Shown one piece after another: positions 8,488-18,825 of a stretch of DNA of 36,039 bases. The translations under genes and the position numbers were made by a program. This stretch comes from an uncultured Lactobacillus sp. Lineage in GTDB: Bacteria > Bacillota > Bacilli > Lactobacillales > Lactobacillaceae. Location: the NCBI GenBank assembly GCA_930989465.1, contig CAKNLX010000012.1, positions 1 through 36,039 of the forward strand, in the 5' to 3' direction. A model generated the notes under the pieces. It worked only from the letters and a program-made list of their open reading frames with translations, did not search any database and was not told the origin of the DNA. How positions within the stretch are numbered: the first letter of the stretch is position 1; each line of letters starts with the position of its first letter.

Positions 8488-8744
8488 TATTTATTCTTAC
8501 CAAGATAACTCTTAACAAGTTCTTCAATAATCTCGTCACGTTCGTGCTTAAGAATCAAATTACGGGCATCGTTATGCCGTGGAATATAAGCAGGATCGCC
8601 AGAAAGTAAGTAACCTACAATCTGGTTAATAGGATTATAGCCCTTTTCTTCAAGCGCATTGTAAACATCTTGCAGAGTATCATAAACATTTTTTCCTTTG
8701 TTCTGATTAAAGTCAAAATGCATAGTCTTATCTAGCGAACTCAT
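8487..8744 (-). CDS. ireB: IreB family (DUF965) regulatory phosphoprotein
   Basis: [64 protein letters not shown]. Confidence 0.93.
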   Translation of the reverse strand: MSSLDKTMHFDFNQNKGKNVYDTLQDVYNALEEKGYNPINQIVGYLLSGDPAYIPRHNDARNLILKHERDEIIEELVKSYLGKNK

Positions 8745-8804
8745 ATTTATTCCTCCTGTCAACAATTTTACTTGAAAAAAAGCTTAAACACAATTAATTA
8801 ATTC

Positions 8805-11444
8805 TTAGTTCTTAGAAATTTCGTCAATAACTGCCTTAATAGCATCATTCAAGCCTGCTGGATTCTTACCACCGGCTTGAGCCATGTTTGGACGGCCGCC
8901 ACCGCCACCTCCAAAGATTGGGGCAGCGATCTTGATTAAGTTACCTGCTTTAAGGCCCTTGTCTAATGCCTTTTGGCCTAAGGCAATAATCATATTAGCC
9001 TTGCCAGCATTTTCAGCAGCTAAAACTAAAACATCAGACTTGTTGCCGCTCTTCCAGTTATCAGCAAGTTCACGCAAGTCATTCATCCCGTTAACATCTG
9101 CAGTAGCAGCAATGACAGTCAAGTCACCAGCTTGTTTAACGTCATTAAAGATTTGACCAGCCTTAGCAGCATTGATCTTCTTGTTCAAAGTTTCAACTTG
9201 CTTTTGAGCATCGTGCAAATCACTTTCAAGTGAATCAATCTTATCGACAATGTTATCTGGCTTGGTTGCCTTAACTTCTTCTTGAATATCATCAAGTAAG
9301 TCTGAACGGTTTGCCAAGTATTCATAAGCCTTCTTAGAAGTTACAGCTTCAATTCTACGCATACCAGCACCGACAGCTGATTCTGAAGTAATCTTGAAGA
9401 TTCCAATTTGGTTAGTATTGTCCACGTGAGTACCACCACAGAATTCACTTGAGAAGTCACCCATTTGAACAACACGAACCTTATCACCGTACTTGCTATC
9501 AAAGAGGGCTAAAGCACCCATCTTTTCACCCTCTTCAGGGGTAGTGATAGTAGTCTTAACTTGAATAGCTTCCCAAATCTTTTGGTTAACCAATTCTTCA
9601 ACGGTCTTAAGCTCACGCTTGGTCATTGGTTCCATTGCAGTAAAGTCAAATCTTAAGTAGTCAGGATCAACTAATGAACCAGCTTGGTGAGTGTGTTCAC
9701 CTAAGACTTGACGAAGAGCAGCGTGAAGAAGGTGAGTTGCTGAGTGAGAGTGACGTAACCCTTCACGACGTTCCTTATCTAACTTCAATACGTATTCTTG
9801 ACCCTTTTCAACTGGCAAAATAAGGTCAACAAAGTGTAAGTTTTGGTCGTTAGGTGCGTGTTGGACGTCAGTAACTTCAGCTACTAATTCGCCATTTTGG
9901 TTATAAATCTTACCATGATCAGCAACTTGACCACCACGTTCTGCGTAAAATGGAGTCTTGTCAAAGACTAAAGTAGCATGTTCGCCATCGGCCTTATCAA
10001 CCAACTTATCATCAACAACAATGTCAACTAGCTTTGCATGTGGTTCTTCGTAAGTATCACGTTCAAAGACTGACTTATCCTTAATGTTCATTAAAGTTAC
10101 ATCTTGACGTCCCATTGATTGAAGGTCACCACGAGCTTTACGTGCACGCTCTTTTTGAGCAGCCATTTCTGCGTCAAAGCCCTTCTTGTCAACCTTAAGG
10201 CCAGCATCTTGTGCTGATTCAAAAGTCAATTCATATGGGAAGCCGTAAGTATCAAACATCTTGAAGGCATCTTTACCTGAAATGGTCTTATCCTTAGAAT
10301 TCTTTGCCTTGTCGATTAAGTCGTCAAGCAAAGTCAAACCAGTATCAAGAGTTGATTGAAATCTTTCTTCTTCGTTTTGGATAACGTTTTCGATAAAGCC
10401 ACGTTGGTCCATTACTTCTGGGTAGTGACTTTCCATAATCTTACCTACAACTGGAACAAGCTTGTAAAGGAAGGCACCCTTGATGCCCAAACGTTGACCG
10501 TTCAAGTCAGCACGACGGATCAAACGACGTAAAACGTAACCACGGCCTGAGTTTGATGGAAGAGCACCGTCAGCAATAGCAAAGCTTACGGCACGAACGT
10601 GATCGGCAATAATCTTAAATGCAGTAGTGTCTTCTTTGTTTTCACCGTACTTCTTACCTGGAGTCATTTCTTCAGTGGCGTGAATAATTGGCAAGAACAA
10701 GTCGGTTTCGAAGTTTGTTGGAGCATCTTGCAAAATTGAAAGAACACGTTCTAGTCCCATACCAGTATCGATGTTCTTATGTGGTTGATCGACATATTTG
10801 CCATTTGGCAAGTGGTTGTATTGTGAAAATACGATGTTCCAAATTTCAAGGTAACGTGCATTTTCACCACCAGGGAAGTTTTCTGGATCATCTTCAGCAA
10901 CGTCGTTGTTTTCTTGACCACGATCGTAGAAAATTTCGGTATCAGGACCACATGGACCTTCACCAATATCCCAGAAGTTATCTTCCAACTTAACAATATG
11001 ATCAGCTGGCATCCCTGCCTTTACCCAAACATTAAATGAGTCTTCATCTTTTGGATAAACAGTACAGTAAAGCTTTTCCTTTGGCAAGCCAAGCCAATCA
11101 GGACTAGTTAAGAATTCCCATGCCCAAGGAATAGCTTCATCTCTAAAGTAGTCACCAACTGAGAAGTTACCAAGCATTTCAAAGAAAGTTTGGTGACGTG
11201 CAGTCTTACCAACATTTTCAATATCGTTGGTTCTGATTGACTTTTGAGATGAAGTAATTCTGTGATTCTTTGGTACAACTGAGCCATCAAAGTACTTCTT
11301 CATGGTAGCAACACCTGAGTTAATCCAAAGAAGAGTTGGGTCATCTTGTGGGATTAATGATGCACTTGGCATAATCATGTGACCATGATCCTTGAAGAAG
11401 TCTAAAAACATTTGGCGAAACTCTGAACTATTTAGTTTCTTCAT
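8805..11444 (-). CDS. alaS: Alanyl-tRNA synthetase
   Basis: MKKLNSSEFRQMFLDFFKDHGH ... LWINSGVATMKKYFDG ... SHSATHLLHAALR ... EFCGGTHV. Start moved to internal Met; the called 28-aa extension is T-box leader sequence. Confidence 0.97.
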   Translation of the reverse strand: MKKLNSSEFRQMFLDFFKDHGHMIMPSASLIPQDDPTLLWINSGVATMKKYFDGSVVPKNHRITSSQKSIRTNDIENVGKTARHQTFFEMLGNFSVGDYFRDEAIPWAWEFLTSPDWLGLPKEKLYCTVYPKDEDSFNVWVKAGMPADHIVKLEDNFWDIGEGPCGPDTEIFYDRGQENNDVAEDDPENFPGGENARYLEIWNIVFSQYNHLPNGKYVDQPHKNIDTGMGLERVLSILQDAPTNFETDLFLPIIHATEEMTPGKKYGENKEDTTAFKIIADHVRAVSFAIADGALPSNSGRGYVLRRLIRRADLNGQRLGIKGAFLYKLVPVVGKIMESHYPEVMDQRGFIENVIQNEEERFQSTLDTGLTLLDDLIDKAKNSKDKTISGKDAFKMFDTYGFPYELTFESAQDAGLKVDKKGFDAEMAAQKERARKARGDLQSMGRQDVTLMNIKDKSVFERDTYEEPHAKLVDIVVDDKLVDKADGEHATLVFDKTPFYAERGGQVADHGKIYNQNGELVAEVTDVQHAPNDQNLHFVDLILPVEKGQEYVLKLDKERREGLRHSHSATHLLHAALRQVLGEHTHQAGSLVDPDYLRFDFTAMEPMTKRELKTVEELVNQKIWEAIQVKTTITTPEEGEKMGALALFDSKYGDKVRVVQMGDFSSEFCGGTHVDNTNQIGIFKITSESAVGAGMRRIEAVTSKKAYEYLANRSDLLDDIQEEVKATKPDNIVDKIDSLESDLHDAQKQVETLNKKINAAKAGQIFNDVKQAGDLTVIAATADVNGMNDLRELADNWKSGNKSDVLVLAAENAGKANMIIALGQKALDKGLKAGNLIKIAAPIFGGGGGGRPNMAQAGGKNPAGLNDAIKAVIDEISKN

Positions 11445-11459
11445 TAAAATAAATCTCCC

Positions 11460-11680
11460 TAAAAATAAATAAAAAACACTATTGCTTTCTTCAAGGACGC
11501 TCCACGCGCGGTACCACCTTGATTGCAACAGTGTTTGTTACCTCTTGATATTCTTAATTATGAAACTTAAAGGAGCATTTTTTGACTATTATTAAGCCAT
11601 TCTCATCTAACTGGCTCTCTCTTTGAAATAATTGATCAAAAAACATATCTTAAGCTGAAATAATTGTACTACAAAATCCG
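11460..11680 (-). promoter_or_regulatory. T-box riboswitch leader of alaS
   Basis: Minus strand AAGGTGGTACCGCG (11507-11520) within a terminator hairpin AACACTgTTGC...GCAAtAGTGTTTTTT; left of it, directly upstream of an aminoacyl-tRNA synthetase gene. Outer boundaries approximate. Confidence 0.9.
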
Positions 11681-11686
11681 CTTCTG

Positions 11687-13048
11687 TCAAAGCCCTTGTT
11701 CACGCTTGCGCTTTCTCAAACGTTTTGCCTTACGAACCTCATGACGCTGTTCCAACTTACGTTTTTGACGATTATCCTCTTGAATCGCACGCTTAATCTT
11801 CTTCTTGTAACCTGGCTTACGCTTTCTCTTCTCTTTTTTAACGTAACCCACCAGCTTGGTATCAAGCTTACGATTCTTGCTTTGACGATTTTCACGACTG
11901 CGATAGTGTTTACGTGGCACTAATTCACCATTTTTAATTTCAACGAAGTCAAAATGAACACCCATCTTTTCCAATTCTTCAATTCGGTTCATTTCTTCTT
12001 CACGAATTAAAGTTATCGCATGACCAGATAAGCCATTACGCCCCGTCCGGCCAATCCGGTGAATCACGAACTCAATATCACGTGGTATTTCATAATTGAC
12101 AACCAGACTAACACCATCAATATCTAAGCCACGAGCAGCTAGGTCACTAGCTACCACATATTGATACTGTCCTTGCTCAACCTGACGCAGAGTACGCTTT
12201 CTTTCACGTTCAGTTACCCCACCGTGAATTTTAGCTACCTTCAAACCCTGATCTTGCAAATAATTAGTCAACTCATCGACCTTTTGCTTAGTGTTAGCAA
12301 AAACCAACGCCAAATATGGTTGTCCCATAGTTAACAATTTGTACAAGACATTCTTGCGATCCTTTGAGCCAATATCAAGCAAATCGTTTTTAATCGTTGG
12401 CGCAATAACACTAGGATTATCAATAACGATCTCATCAGGATGAGCCATATATTTGCGTAAAAAGTTAGACAATTTAACTGGAATAGTTGCTGAAAAGGCA
12501 GCAATTTGGACATCCTTCGGCAATTTAGCAGCAACTTGATCAATGTCGTTCAAAAAGCCCATGTCCAAGGTCATGTCAGCTTCGTCGATAACAAAAGTTT
12601 TTACTTGATCAACTGCAAAAACCTTCTTTTGAACAAAGTCTAACAAACGTCCTGGAGTTGCAATCACCAATTGTGGAGTATTATTTTGATACTTTTCTAA
12701 TTGACGTTCACGATCAGTTCCGCCCGCAAGATGTGCAATTGAAAAATGCATCCCTGCCGCATCACGGAGCTGCCGTGCTACTTGATAAAGCTGATCGGCT
12801 AATTCACGACTAGGCAAAGTAACGATTGCTTGAACATAGCGTTTATCTTCTTCAATTTCATTAAAAATTGGTACTAAATAAGCATGCGTTTTTCCTGAAC
12901 CAGTTGCTGCTTGCACTACTACACTCAAGTCAGACAACATAGCAGGAATAACTTTCTCCTGCACCTTAGTTGGCTTTTCAAAATGGATCTTCTTTAAACC
13001 AGCCTGAATAGCTGGTTTAATTCTTGAATCTATAAAAATATTATTCAT
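11687..13048 (-). CDS. DEAD-box RNA helicase (CshB-like)
   Basis: Q motif F..PTKVQEKVIPAM; ATGSGKTHAYL; VIDEADMTLDMGF; FSATIP; HRIGRTGRNG; basic C-terminus. Confidence 0.93.
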   Translation of the reverse strand: MNNIFIDSRIKPAIQAGLKKIHFEKPTKVQEKVIPAMLSDLSVVVQAATGSGKTHAYLVPIFNEIEEDKRYVQAIVTLPSRELADQLYQVARQLRDAAGMHFSIAHLAGGTDRERQLEKYQNNTPQLVIATPGRLLDFVQKKVFAVDQVKTFVIDEADMTLDMGFLNDIDQVAAKLPKDVQIAAFSATIPVKLSNFLRKYMAHPDEIVIDNPSVIAPTIKNDLLDIGSKDRKNVLYKLLTMGQPYLALVFANTKQKVDELTNYLQDQGLKVAKIHGGVTERERKRTLRQVEQGQYQYVVASDLAARGLDIDGVSLVVNYEIPRDIEFVIHRIGRTGRNGLSGHAITLIREEEMNRIEELEKMGVHFDFVEIKNGELVPRKHYRSRENRQSKNRKLDTKLVGYVKKEKRKRKPGYKKKIKRAIQEDNRQKRKLEQRHEVRKAKRLRKRKREQGL

Positions 13049-13997
13049 GATCTTCTTTAAACTTCTTAGTTACTTCAACGACTTCCGCAAATACCTGCTT
13101 TACTTCGTCCATATCCTTAGCGTTAGCACCACTAGCTAATGCATGACCACCACCATCATGCTTAGCAGCTAATTCATTGATTACAGGGCCCTTTGAACGG
13201 TAATGTACGCGGAAAGTACCATCTGGTTTTTCAACAAAAACATTCCAAGCAAGCACATCTTTAATACGTCCTGGAGTAGATACAGCAACATTTGCTTGAT
13301 CATCAGTCAAACCTAACTTCTTCAAGTCTGACTGCATCAAAATTGTATAAGCTGCACCAACGGGATCAATTTCCATCTTGTCCATTGCCAAGGCTTGCAA
13401 TTTTGCCTCATCAAAAGTTACATCAGCAATATTACGAGCGATTTCAGTAATGTTAATTCCAGTAGAAGCTAATTGAGCAGCCACCTTAAAAGTATGCTCT
13501 GAAGTTTCTGGATACATGAAACGACCGGTATCGCCTACAATTCCAGCATAAAGTGGGTAAGCAACTTCCTTGGTAATCTTAAAGCCCTCTTCATTCAAGA
13601 AGTCTACAATGATTTGGCATGCTGCTGGAGCATCTGGATCTACGTAACTCATATCAGCATATGGATCAACATCTGGGTGGTGGTCAATCTTAATTAAAAA
13701 GTCACCCTTATCATACAACTTATTAGAAATTCTTGGTGTATTAGCGGTATCAGTAGTAATTACCAAAGCACCTTCGTAATCAGTTGCCTTGACTTGATCC
13801 ATGTGGTTAATCCAAGCTAAGTCGCCTTCATCGTTTTCCCCAGCACAAAGAATGCGCTTGTCCGGGAATTTTTCCATTAATGCTCTAGCTAAACCAGCTT
13901 GTGAACCAATTGCGTCTGGATCAGGACTAGTGTGGCGGTGCAAGATAATTGTAGGATATTGCAAGATTTTTTCATAAATGTCATCAAAACTACTCAT
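13041..13997 (-). CDS. nrnA: DHH-family bifunctional oligoribonuclease / PAP phosphatase
   Basis: IILHRHTSPDPDAIGSQAGLA, IKIDHHPDVDPYA, DHH-associated GGGHALASG near C-terminus. Confidence 0.93.
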   Translation of the reverse strand: MSSFDDIYEKILQYPTIILHRHTSPDPDAIGSQAGLARALMEKFPDKRILCAGENDEGDLAWINHMDQVKATDYEGALVITTDTANTPRISNKLYDKGDFLIKIDHHPDVDPYADMSYVDPDAPAACQIIVDFLNEEGFKITKEVAYPLYAGIVGDTGRFMYPETSEHTFKVAAQLASTGINITEIARNIADVTFDEAKLQALAMDKMEIDPVGAAYTILMQSDLKKLGLTDDQANVAVSTPGRIKDVLAWNVFVEKPDGTFRVHYRSKGPVINELAAKHDGGGHALASGANAKDMDEVKQVFAEVVEVTKKFKEDHE

Positions 13998-14060
13998 TTT
14001 TAATCTCCTCATCTTGTAAAAATATCTGTATCTAGTTTACCAGAAAAATAGCTTTATTTA

Positions 14061-15179
14061 TTAGTCGAACAAACTGATTGATTGATATTTTTTCTTTTCA
14101 AAGTCAGTTACAGTGACTCCCAATAAACGAATTCCATCATCTAAAAAGGAACTTGTTGCTTCGAACAAGTCACGAGCCACATCATAAAAATCTAAGTGAC
14201 TATCAGAAGGTGTTTTCAACTTTTTTCTCTTGGTTACCGTATCAAAATTATTATTTCTTACTTTAATAACAACAGTACCTGCCTTAAAATTGCGTTTTTT
14301 TAATGCTGCTTCCAAATGATTGCAATAGTTACGAATATTGGTTAGGGCTTCATCCTCAGTATAAATTGCAGGCTCGTAAGTCCGCTCCATGCCAATTGAT
14401 TTTCGATTAGCCTCTGAGTCTGTAACAACAGGTCTTAAATCTATTCCACGTGCATGTTGGGCTAAAATATACCCCATTTTCTTAAATTTTTTAATTAAGG
14501 TTAAAACCTCAACTTTTTGTAAATCTGCCCCAGTATAAACACCCATCTGATGCAGCTCTTCTTGCGTCTTCGGTCCAATACCAGGAAACTTCTCAATCTT
14601 TTGCATTGCTAAAAAGTTCTGCACTTCACTAGGCAAAATTACGGTTCGACCAAACGGTTTGGCGTATTCTGATCCCATTTTAGCTAAAAACTTATTATAG
14701 GAAACGCCAAAAGACGAGTTTAAGCCTACTTCTTGCCGAATCCTTTTCTGTAAATCTAAAGCAATTTGAACTGCAGACTCCTGCTCTATCTTTGGATGTG
14801 TCACGTCTAGATAAGCTTCATCTAAAGCCACTGATTCAACCTGATCTGTCACATCATGCATAAAAGAATGGATTTTAGCTGACACTGCACGATATTTATC
14901 AAATCGTGGTCTAGTAAAAACTATTAGCTCCTTGGGAACCAAACGTACTGCTTGAATTGCGGCCATAGCTGAATGAACGCCATACTTACGAGCTACATAA
15001 TTGCAAGTAGCCACTACTCCATGTCCACCATTTTGTCGTGGATCTTGCCCAACAATCAATGCCTTATTTTTCCATTCGGGATGCTCCTGCATTTCAACCG
15101 AAGCGTAAAAAGCATCCATGTCCAGATGAATAATCCGACGATGGATGTCATTTTGTGGTAATAAATTTTCTTTATTCAT
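14061..15179 (-). CDS. dinB: DNA polymerase IV (Y family)
   Basis: RRIIHLDMDAFYASVEM ... VALDEAYLDVT ... KFPGIGPKTQEELHQMGVYTGADL; start at MNKENLLPQ, overlapping the zwf 3' end by 8 nt. Confidence 0.94.
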   Translation of the reverse strand: MNKENLLPQNDIHRRIIHLDMDAFYASVEMQEHPEWKNKALIVGQDPRQNGGHGVVATCNYVARKYGVHSAMAAIQAVRLVPKELIVFTRPRFDKYRAVSAKIHSFMHDVTDQVESVALDEAYLDVTHPKIEQESAVQIALDLQKRIRQEVGLNSSFGVSYNKFLAKMGSEYAKPFGRTVILPSEVQNFLAMQKIEKFPGIGPKTQEELHQMGVYTGADLQKVEVLTLIKKFKKMGYILAQHARGIDLRPVVTDSEANRKSIGMERTYEPAIYTEDEALTNIRNYCNHLEAALKKRNFKAGTVVIKVRNNNFDTVTKRKKLKTPSDSHLDFYDVARDLFEATSSFLDDGIRLLGVTVTDFEKKKYQSISLFD

Positions 15180-16623
15180 AAATCCAATGTTCAGTTGGTG
15201 ACTCAAAGATTGTATTAGCTTCCTTTGGCCCCATTCTGTATGGCAAATATTGTGCAATGGCTGGATTGCCTGCTTCATTTTCCTTCTGCCAAGCATCTTC
15301 AACTGCATCGATAAATTCCCAATAACGCTTCAATTCGCTCCAGTGCGTAAAGTTAGTTGAATCATTGACAAAAACATCATGAAGCAATCTTTCATAACCA
15401 TCAGGTACCTTAGCCATTTCGGCTTTTGAAAATTCATAAGTTAAGTTTTCACGGCGAATTCTTGGTTGGTCAATTCGTTTGCCATTAATAGTAACGTAAA
15501 TTTCACTAGTTGGGTCAATCACGATCGTAATATTGTTAGAATGAGCTTGCCCATATGGATTATTAATATGCTTTAAAACAATGTCAATCCGGTTCTTCTT
15601 TTCTTTGAATTCCTTACCCGTTCTAAAGTAAATTGGTACGCCAGCAATTGGTCCCTCATTAAACTTAACTTTACCTGCAACGAAGGTTTCAGTAGTTGAC
15701 TCTGGATCAACATTTGGCTCTTGCTTATAAGCAAAAGTAGTATCACTACCCAAATATTGACCACGAACAAAGTATTTCTTGACATCATCTGGCGTAGGAA
15801 TAATTAAACTCTTAAGCAAATCTTGCTTGGCTTGGTGAACACTAGCAGAAGAAAGATCCTTAGGTTCTGGCATTGCTAGCAGAGTAATAATTTGAAAAAT
15901 ATGGTTTTGTACCATATCACGCAAAGCACCTGAAGTATCATAGTAACCTCCACGTGCTTCCACGCCAAGACGTTCTGCCAAGGTAACTTGGATATTCTTA
16001 ATATACTTGCTGCACCAAATATTTTGAACCATTGGGTTAGTAAAACGCATTGGCATGATATTTTGAACCATTTCTTTACCTAAATAGTGGTCAATTCTAA
16101 AAATATCATTTTCATCAAATGAAGCCGTGATTTGCTTATTTAATTCCTCTGCTGAAGCCAAATCATGACCAAATGGCTTTTCAACTACAATTCGATTAAA
16201 GCCACTACCAGTCAAGTCTTGGTCATTAATATGCGTTGCTATTGTGCCAAAGAATCTTGGTGCCATAGCCATGTAGAAGAGACGATTGCCTTGTGCACTA
16301 TAACGATCATCGAGCTCTTGTGCCAAGTTTTTCAAAATCTCATAGTGTTCCACATTAGTTACATCATGTGATTGATAATAAAAATGACTTGCAAAAGCTT
16401 TCAACTCATTTTCATCAACAGTATCGTGCGTTTCATGAATAGCATCACTAACCTGCTCACGCAAATACTCATGTGACCAAGGACGACGAGCAGTTCCAAT
16501 TACTGCAAAGTTATCGTGAATTAAGCCTTGTTCATACAAATTAAACAAAGCTGGATAAAGCTTGCGGTGAGCCAAATCACCACTACCACCAAAAATAATC
16601 ATTACAACGGGAATATTCTTCAT
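15172..16623 (-). CDS. zwf: Glucose-6-phosphate 1-dehydrogenase
   Basis: IFGGSGDLAHRKLYPALFNL; RIDHYLGKEMVQN; VPIYFRTGKEFKEKKNRI. Confidence 0.97.
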   Translation of the reverse strand: MKNIPVVMIIFGGSGDLAHRKLYPALFNLYEQGLIHDNFAVIGTARRPWSHEYLREQVSDAIHETHDTVDENELKAFASHFYYQSHDVTNVEHYEILKNLAQELDDRYSAQGNRLFYMAMAPRFFGTIATHINDQDLTGSGFNRIVVEKPFGHDLASAEELNKQITASFDENDIFRIDHYLGKEMVQNIMPMRFTNPMVQNIWCSKYIKNIQVTLAERLGVEARGGYYDTSGALRDMVQNHIFQIITLLAMPEPKDLSSASVHQAKQDLLKSLIIPTPDDVKKYFVRGQYLGSDTTFAYKQEPNVDPESTTETFVAGKVKFNEGPIAGVPIYFRTGKEFKEKKNRIDIVLKHINNPYGQAHSNNITIVIDPTSEIYVTINGKRIDQPRIRRENLTYEFSKAEMAKVPDGYERLLHDVFVNDSTNFTHWSELKRYWEFIDAVEDAWQKENEAGNPAIAQYLPYRMGPKEANTIFESPTEHWIYE

Positions 16624-16726
16624 TTCAGATCCCTTTCTTTGAACTAAAATTGTCACTTCTATTTTACAACAAGGATTTTTTTAGCAAAACAAAAAGCGCC
16701 TAAAATGACGCTCTTAAGTAATATGA

Positions 16727-17128
16727 TTACTTATCCTCTTTTTTAGTTTCGTCTGCTTTTTCTTCCGGCTTTTCTGCTGGAGCTTCAGCCTTAGTTTCAG
16801 CTGCAAGAGTTGCTGGTGCAGCAACTGGAATCACACGACGGACAGCCATTCTTTCAAAAGTTAAGTAAATGCCATCTGCATCAACCACGATAGTCTTATC
16901 ACTGTTGATCTTGTCAACCTTACCATGCAAACCATCAACTAAGATGACTTCGTCACCCTTCTTCAATTTGTCCATCATTTGCATTCTTTGTTGTTGTTGC
17001 TTCTTTTGAGGACGAATCATACCAAAGTAAGTGAAAGCGATCAAAATAATAAATAAACCGATCATCATCCAGTTGCTACTTGCTGCAGCACCGGCATTTG
17101 CTAAAAATAAAATGTTCAAAATTTCCAC
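16727..17128 (-). CDS. yajC: Preprotein translocase subunit YajC
   Basis: Single TM followed by GMIRPQKKQQQQRMQMMDKLKKGDEVILVDGLHGKV. Confidence 0.94.
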   Translation of the reverse strand: MEILNILFLANAGAAASSNWMMIGLFIILIAFTYFGMIRPQKKQQQQRMQMMDKLKKGDEVILVDGLHGKVDKINSDKTIVVDADGIYLTFERMAVRRVIPVAAPATLAAETKAEAPAEKPEEKADETKKEDK

Positions 17129-17178
17129 CTCATTAAAATTATTTTCTAGATATTATAACCATTATACAGAAAATGGGA

Positions 17179-18198
17179 CTATTTATCACCTGGAATTGGT
17201 AATCCTAACTGTAAATATGCTTTATCCGTCACCATTCTGCCACGCGGCGTGAGTAAAATAAAACCATGCTGCAACAAATATGGCTCATATAGTGACTCAA
17301 TCGTTTCCATATCTTCACCAACATTAGCTGCCAAAGTCCGAATACCAACAGGACCACCATTATATCCTTCGATCATCGTTCTCAATAATCTGCGGTCTGT
17401 CTGATCAAGTCCCTCATCGTCAACCTGCAATTGTTTTAACGCGCCTTCAGTAGTCTCGAGCGAAATTGTTTTTTCTCCCTTAACTTCCGCAAAATCACGC
17501 ACCCGCTTAAGTAAGCGATTGGCAACACGAGGTGTACCACGCGAGCGTCGTGCCAATTCATGGGCCGCCTCAGGCGCAATTGAAGTGTGAAAAACATCAC
17601 TTGAACGCAAAACAATTTGTTCTAGCTCATCGATAGTGTAATACTGCATGTGCTCTACGATGCCAAAGCGATCACGCAAAGGTGCTGACAATTGCCCAGC
17701 TAAAGTCGTTGCCCCAATTAGAGTAAATGGTGGCAGCGGCACGTGAACTGCATGAGTAGTCTGCCCCTCGCCAATCACAATATCGATATAGTAGTCTTCC
17801 ATTGCAGAGTAGAGTACTTCTTCTACTGGTTTAGCTAAACGGTGAATTTCATCAATGAACAAAACATCCCCAGGATCTAAGTCGGACAAAAGTGCCACCA
17901 AGTCGCCTGACTTTTCAATGGCCGGACCACTTGTACTCTTTAAATGAACTCCCAATTCATTAGCAATTACGAAAGCCAAAGTTGTCTTTCCTAACCCCGG
18001 TGGTCCATAAAGCAAAACGTGATCTAATGCTTCATCACGTTGGCGCGCCGCCTTAATATAAATGCTCATTTCTTTTTTGACCCGCTTTTGACCTAAGTAC
18101 TGGTCGAGCGTTTGCGGCCGCAAAGAAAGTTCCATTTGTTGTTCTTCAGGATTCTCAATATCACCTGAAGTTACTTGATCTTCTGCCACCAGTTTCAC
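17179..18198 (-). CDS. ruvB: Holliday junction branch migration ATPase RuvB
   Basis: [23 protein letters not shown] ... [22 protein letters not shown] ... [13 protein letters not shown] ... [10 protein letters not shown]. Confidence 0.97.
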   Translation of the reverse strand: MKLVAEDQVTSGDIENPEEQQMELSLRPQTLDQYLGQKRVKKEMSIYIKAARQRDEALDHVLLYGPPGLGKTTLAFVIANELGVHLKSTSGPAIEKSGDLVALLSDLDPGDVLFIDEIHRLAKPVEEVLYSAMEDYYIDIVIGEGQTTHAVHVPLPPFTLIGATTLAGQLSAPLRDRFGIVEHMQYYTIDELEQIVLRSSDVFHTSIAPEAAHELARRSRGTPRVANRLLKRVRDFAEVKGEKTISLETTEGALKQLQVDDEGLDQTDRRLLRTMIEGYNGGPVGIRTLAANVGEDMETIESLYEPYLLQHGFILLTPRGRMVTDKAYLQLGLPIPGDK

Positions 18199-18237
18199 TT
18201 CCTTAAAAAATAATCATCTGTTCTATTATACCAAGAT

Positions 18238-18825
18238 CTACTTTTTAAGCAGTAATGCTAAGCCCTTTTTAATATATTGATCTGCAGTATTTGCAGCAAC
18301 TTTCTCCAGTTTAGGCGTGATCCGATCCACTTCTTTTTGGGTATAACCCAAAGCAATTAAAGCAAGCAGTGCATCATTTAATGCTGGCGGCACATCCTCA
18401 CCATTGTCTGGACGATCAAGCCGAGCAACATAATCACCTAATTTACCCTTTAAATCAAGCACAATTTGTGAAGCCGTCTTTTTACCCACACCTGGAAAAC
18501 GAGTTAGGTACTTAACTTCACCTTGTTCAATCGCTTCCGCCAAAGAATTACTATCCTCAGCTGCCATGATTGCCATTGCACTCTTAGGACCAATCCCGCT
18601 AACACTAAGTAGTTTTAAGAACAAGCCCTTATCATCTTGACTTTGAAAACCATATAAAGTAATGCCAGTATCACGCACCACTTGCTCAATAAAGACCTTA
18701 GCTTTTTGGCCTTGAGTATAGGCAAAAGGTGTAGGACTATAGACCTTGTAGCCAACGCCCCCGACATCAACTACAACATAGCTTGGTGTAACCACAGTAA
18801 TCACACCTTCAAAATATTCGTACAT
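18238..18825 (-). CDS. ruvA: Holliday junction branch migration protein RuvA
   Basis: [28 protein letters not shown] ... [14 protein letters not shown] ... [20 protein letters not shown]. Confidence 0.97.
   Translation of the reverse strand: MYEYFEGVITVVTPSYVVVDVGGVGYKVYSPTPFAYTQGQKAKVFIEQVVRDTGITLYGFQSQDDKGLFLKLLSVSGIGPKSAMAIMAAEDSNSLAEAIEQGEVKYLTRFPGVGKKTASQIVLDLKGKLGDYVARLDRPDNGEDVPPALNDALLALIALGYTQKEVDRITPKLEKVAANTADQYIKKGLALLLKK

Noticed and set aside
11445-11528. 28-aa N-terminal extension of AlaS (MQSRWYRAWSVLEES...)
   Set aside because: It translates the T-box antiterminator/terminator; the true start is MKKLNSSEF.
15180-15308. N-terminal extension of DinB overlapping zwf
   Set aside because: Long overlap with zwf coding sequence; MNKENLLPQ start near the zwf stop is more plausible.
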